From Yponomeuta sedellus (lineage: Eukaryota; Arthropoda; Insecta; Lepidoptera; Yponomeutidae): DNA of 64,000 bases. The translations under genes were made by a program, and so were the position numbers. The notes under the pieces are model-generated. The model was not told where the DNA came from. It was given only the letters and a program-made list of their open reading frames with translations, and did not search any database. Where the stretch lies: NCBI GenBank assembly GCA_934045075.1, contig OW203725.1, positions 24,901,714 through 24,965,713 on the forward strand. The letters are read 5' to 3'. Of this stretch, positions 62,187 through 64,000 are shown piece by piece. Each line of letters opens with the position of its first letter. The first letter of the stretch is position 1.

Positions 62187-64000
62187 GTGAGAGCCAGAAA
62201 TTTAATCCAATGTAAAGTATCTCAATAAAAAAAAAACAAAAATGTTTAATGATCAGAACAAAACTTAACAGTGTATAAACTAACTCTGAACCCCAAACTA
62301 AATTGAATTGTATCTTGGGGCACAGTAATAAAAAAATTAACGTGCATACAACAAAACTATGATACGGCTCAAGTAAGTATATTTACAATGAAATAAACAT
62401 CTCTTGATATTGAGAACTGTGAATGAAAACATCGTGAGGAAACCTGAGTGTCTGAAATGTTTAAATACCTCAGCGCTTGAAATTTTCAATCTTCGGGGGG
62501 TTCGTGTGGTAATTTGACAATATACAATTAACGTAAGCTACCTCAGGTAATGGAAAAAATGGCAACGAAAAAAATTCTTTCTGGCCTCCTTTTTCAAATT
62601 ATAGATATTAAACATCAGATTCTATCCATAGAATTCTGGTTATCATCAGCAACCAAAACTGTTCTGTTACTGTTCTTACAAAAGCGAGTAAAAATTGATG
62701 CTGCAGCCAGATCTGCGTCCACGCAACCAATGGAAAAAATCATAACTTGTTTCATAAAACGTTTTTATCTAGAAGTGAACAACAACAAAACAGCCGTTTT
62801 TACCGGAAATGCATTACAGTTCTAGGCTGTCGATCCTATGTTCTAGACTGTAGGTTCTACAAATAGTGGTGACAGTTGTTAAGATTTCTCATGTTCAGTT
62901 TTAGATAAAATCGTGTTATAATAGTACATTATTATGATATAAGTGCGGTAAGTTGAAAATTACAGCCGAGGCGATATTACTAGCCCGAGCCATCGGCGAG
63001 GGCTATAAGGAAGCAGAGGCTGTAATTTTCAAAGCGCACGTATGTCATACGACGTTTTATAACATATTTACGAGGAAATTAATAAAACTCTGACTTTGTT
63101 ATCATCACTACTTGACGACATTTTCAAATAAAAACAATACATCGAGAAAAGAAAAAGCGCGCGGATTTATTTTTACTTGTCCACAAATAAGCGATGCGCG
63201 CGCATCAACTTTTTTTTTTAGGCAAAACAGCCAGTATAACTAACAAAGTAAATTAATATTTTTGTGTTTTTGTTACAGATAAATGGTTGTAATTTATTGT
63301 CAAAATTAATTATATTAAAGAATTAAATGTTTATTTGTTATATTTCCCAAAGTTAATTTTATTCATAAAATATTGACCACTTTCTTGACATAAAACCTCT
63401 TTGCTAAGATTTTTAAAAGTATCGTTCATTTTTAGACGGAGTATCTTAAAACTTTATTTAAAAAAACACGTGCCTTTTACATTACATTATCGCACAAGTA
63501 TGTAATAAGATACATTACGATATTGAAATTGGTGTAATTACAACCACTTTACGAGCAAATATGTTATAAAACAAGTTATGTTTTTTTTTTTCATTGGCGG
63601 CGCTAGTTGCGTTTTAGCTAAGTTGAGCTTTTCGAAATTAAGATAGGATGCACCGAAATTATACTTGAATGCTAAACTGTTCATCGAATTTGTCCCTTTT
63701 GGTTATTTTTTAACAGCTGTAATGAATTCTGAGTCCGTGAAGTCTGATTTTAGAATTTATGAGCCCCCGATATTTCGCCACTGCTTCCGTTTTAACCCTT
63801 TAACGCACACATTTACTTTTTTTAAATTCAGGATATTTTTAAGTGAATATATATTCAATGGTATTATTTATAACAACATGTACTAATATTTTCTTCGGAA
63901 ACTTGTTATCTGCAGAGAAAAATTAAAAAAACTAGTGGTCAGTATACTGACCACCGACCGTTCTGCATGATTAACTATCTTTATATAATCACTGGCCAGT
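62187..64000. other. Channel intron 40, no further exon found
   Basis: Contains a SINE body piece (about 62410-62520), a TIR-bounded block (62953-63032, arms TTGAAAATTACAGCC and GGCTGTAATTTTCAA) and a 20-base palindrome at 63935-63954. No CNBD-like exon could be found to the end. Confidence 0.5.

Noticed and set aside
62550..62825. 91-codon open frame after exon 40 as the next channel exon
   Set aside because: No CNBD-like pattern and no fitting acceptor in phase 0.
63665..63886. 73-codon open frame near the window end
   Set aside because: AT-rich chance frame with no family motif and no splice agreement with exon 40.

Overview
This is eukaryotic, almost certainly lepidopteran (moth or butterfly) genomic DNA. 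GC-rich, intron-split exons sit in AT-rich sequence crowded with retroposon debris of kinds typical of Lepidoptera: RTE/BovB-like fragments, a CR1/jockey-type LINE, tRNA-like SINEs, TIR elements and tetranucleotide satellites. No complete gene lies inside the window. Two genes do, both on the + strand.

(1) Positions 704-4783 hold the last three coding exons of a short-chain dehydrogenase/reductase of the 17-beta-HSD12 / very-long-chain 3-oxoacyl-CoA reductase / HSDL1 type. Its 5' exons lie upstream of the window.

(2) From 9721 to at least 62186 runs one very large ion-channel gene. Thirty-nine exons were assembled by splice phase (about 2,060 codons). They encode at least three complete and one incomplete six-transmembrane cyclic-nucleotide-binding-domain (CNBD) channel modules joined head to tail in one polypeptide: repeat 1 (9721-28082), repeat 2 (31449-44810), repeat 3 (45349-54937) and repeat 4 (55538-62186, with its CNBD beyond the window). 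The architecture matches the pseudotetrameric CNGK/tetraKCNG channels known from sea urchin and fish sperm. Here, however, the four pore loops all differ: repeat 4 has GVGD, repeat 3 has GYN, and repeats 1 and 2 have no glycine signature. The three visible CNBDs have lost the usual Glu and Arg of the phosphate-binding cassette. Repeat 1 also has a roughly 180-residue Thr/Asn/Trp-rich, sequon-rich insert before its pore.

The intergenic stretch (4784-9720) holds a 775-bp fold-back SINE composite with a perfect 10-bp target duplication and a pure 378-unit CCTG array. The introns hold nested elements. A CR1-like LINE (15725-23440, minus) is split by a TIR transposon and by a 1.65-kb layered tetranucleotide array flanked by 14-bp direct repeats. 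A TIR element (38650-39912) carries a phased array of a 14-bp motif. Three tandem 544-bp TIR elements (42854-44486) sit inside a copy of an interspersed repeat found about 12 times here. There is also a frameshifted duplicate of channel exon 15 (36465-36585) and several perfect hairpins. All identifications come from reading the sequence; no database search was run.
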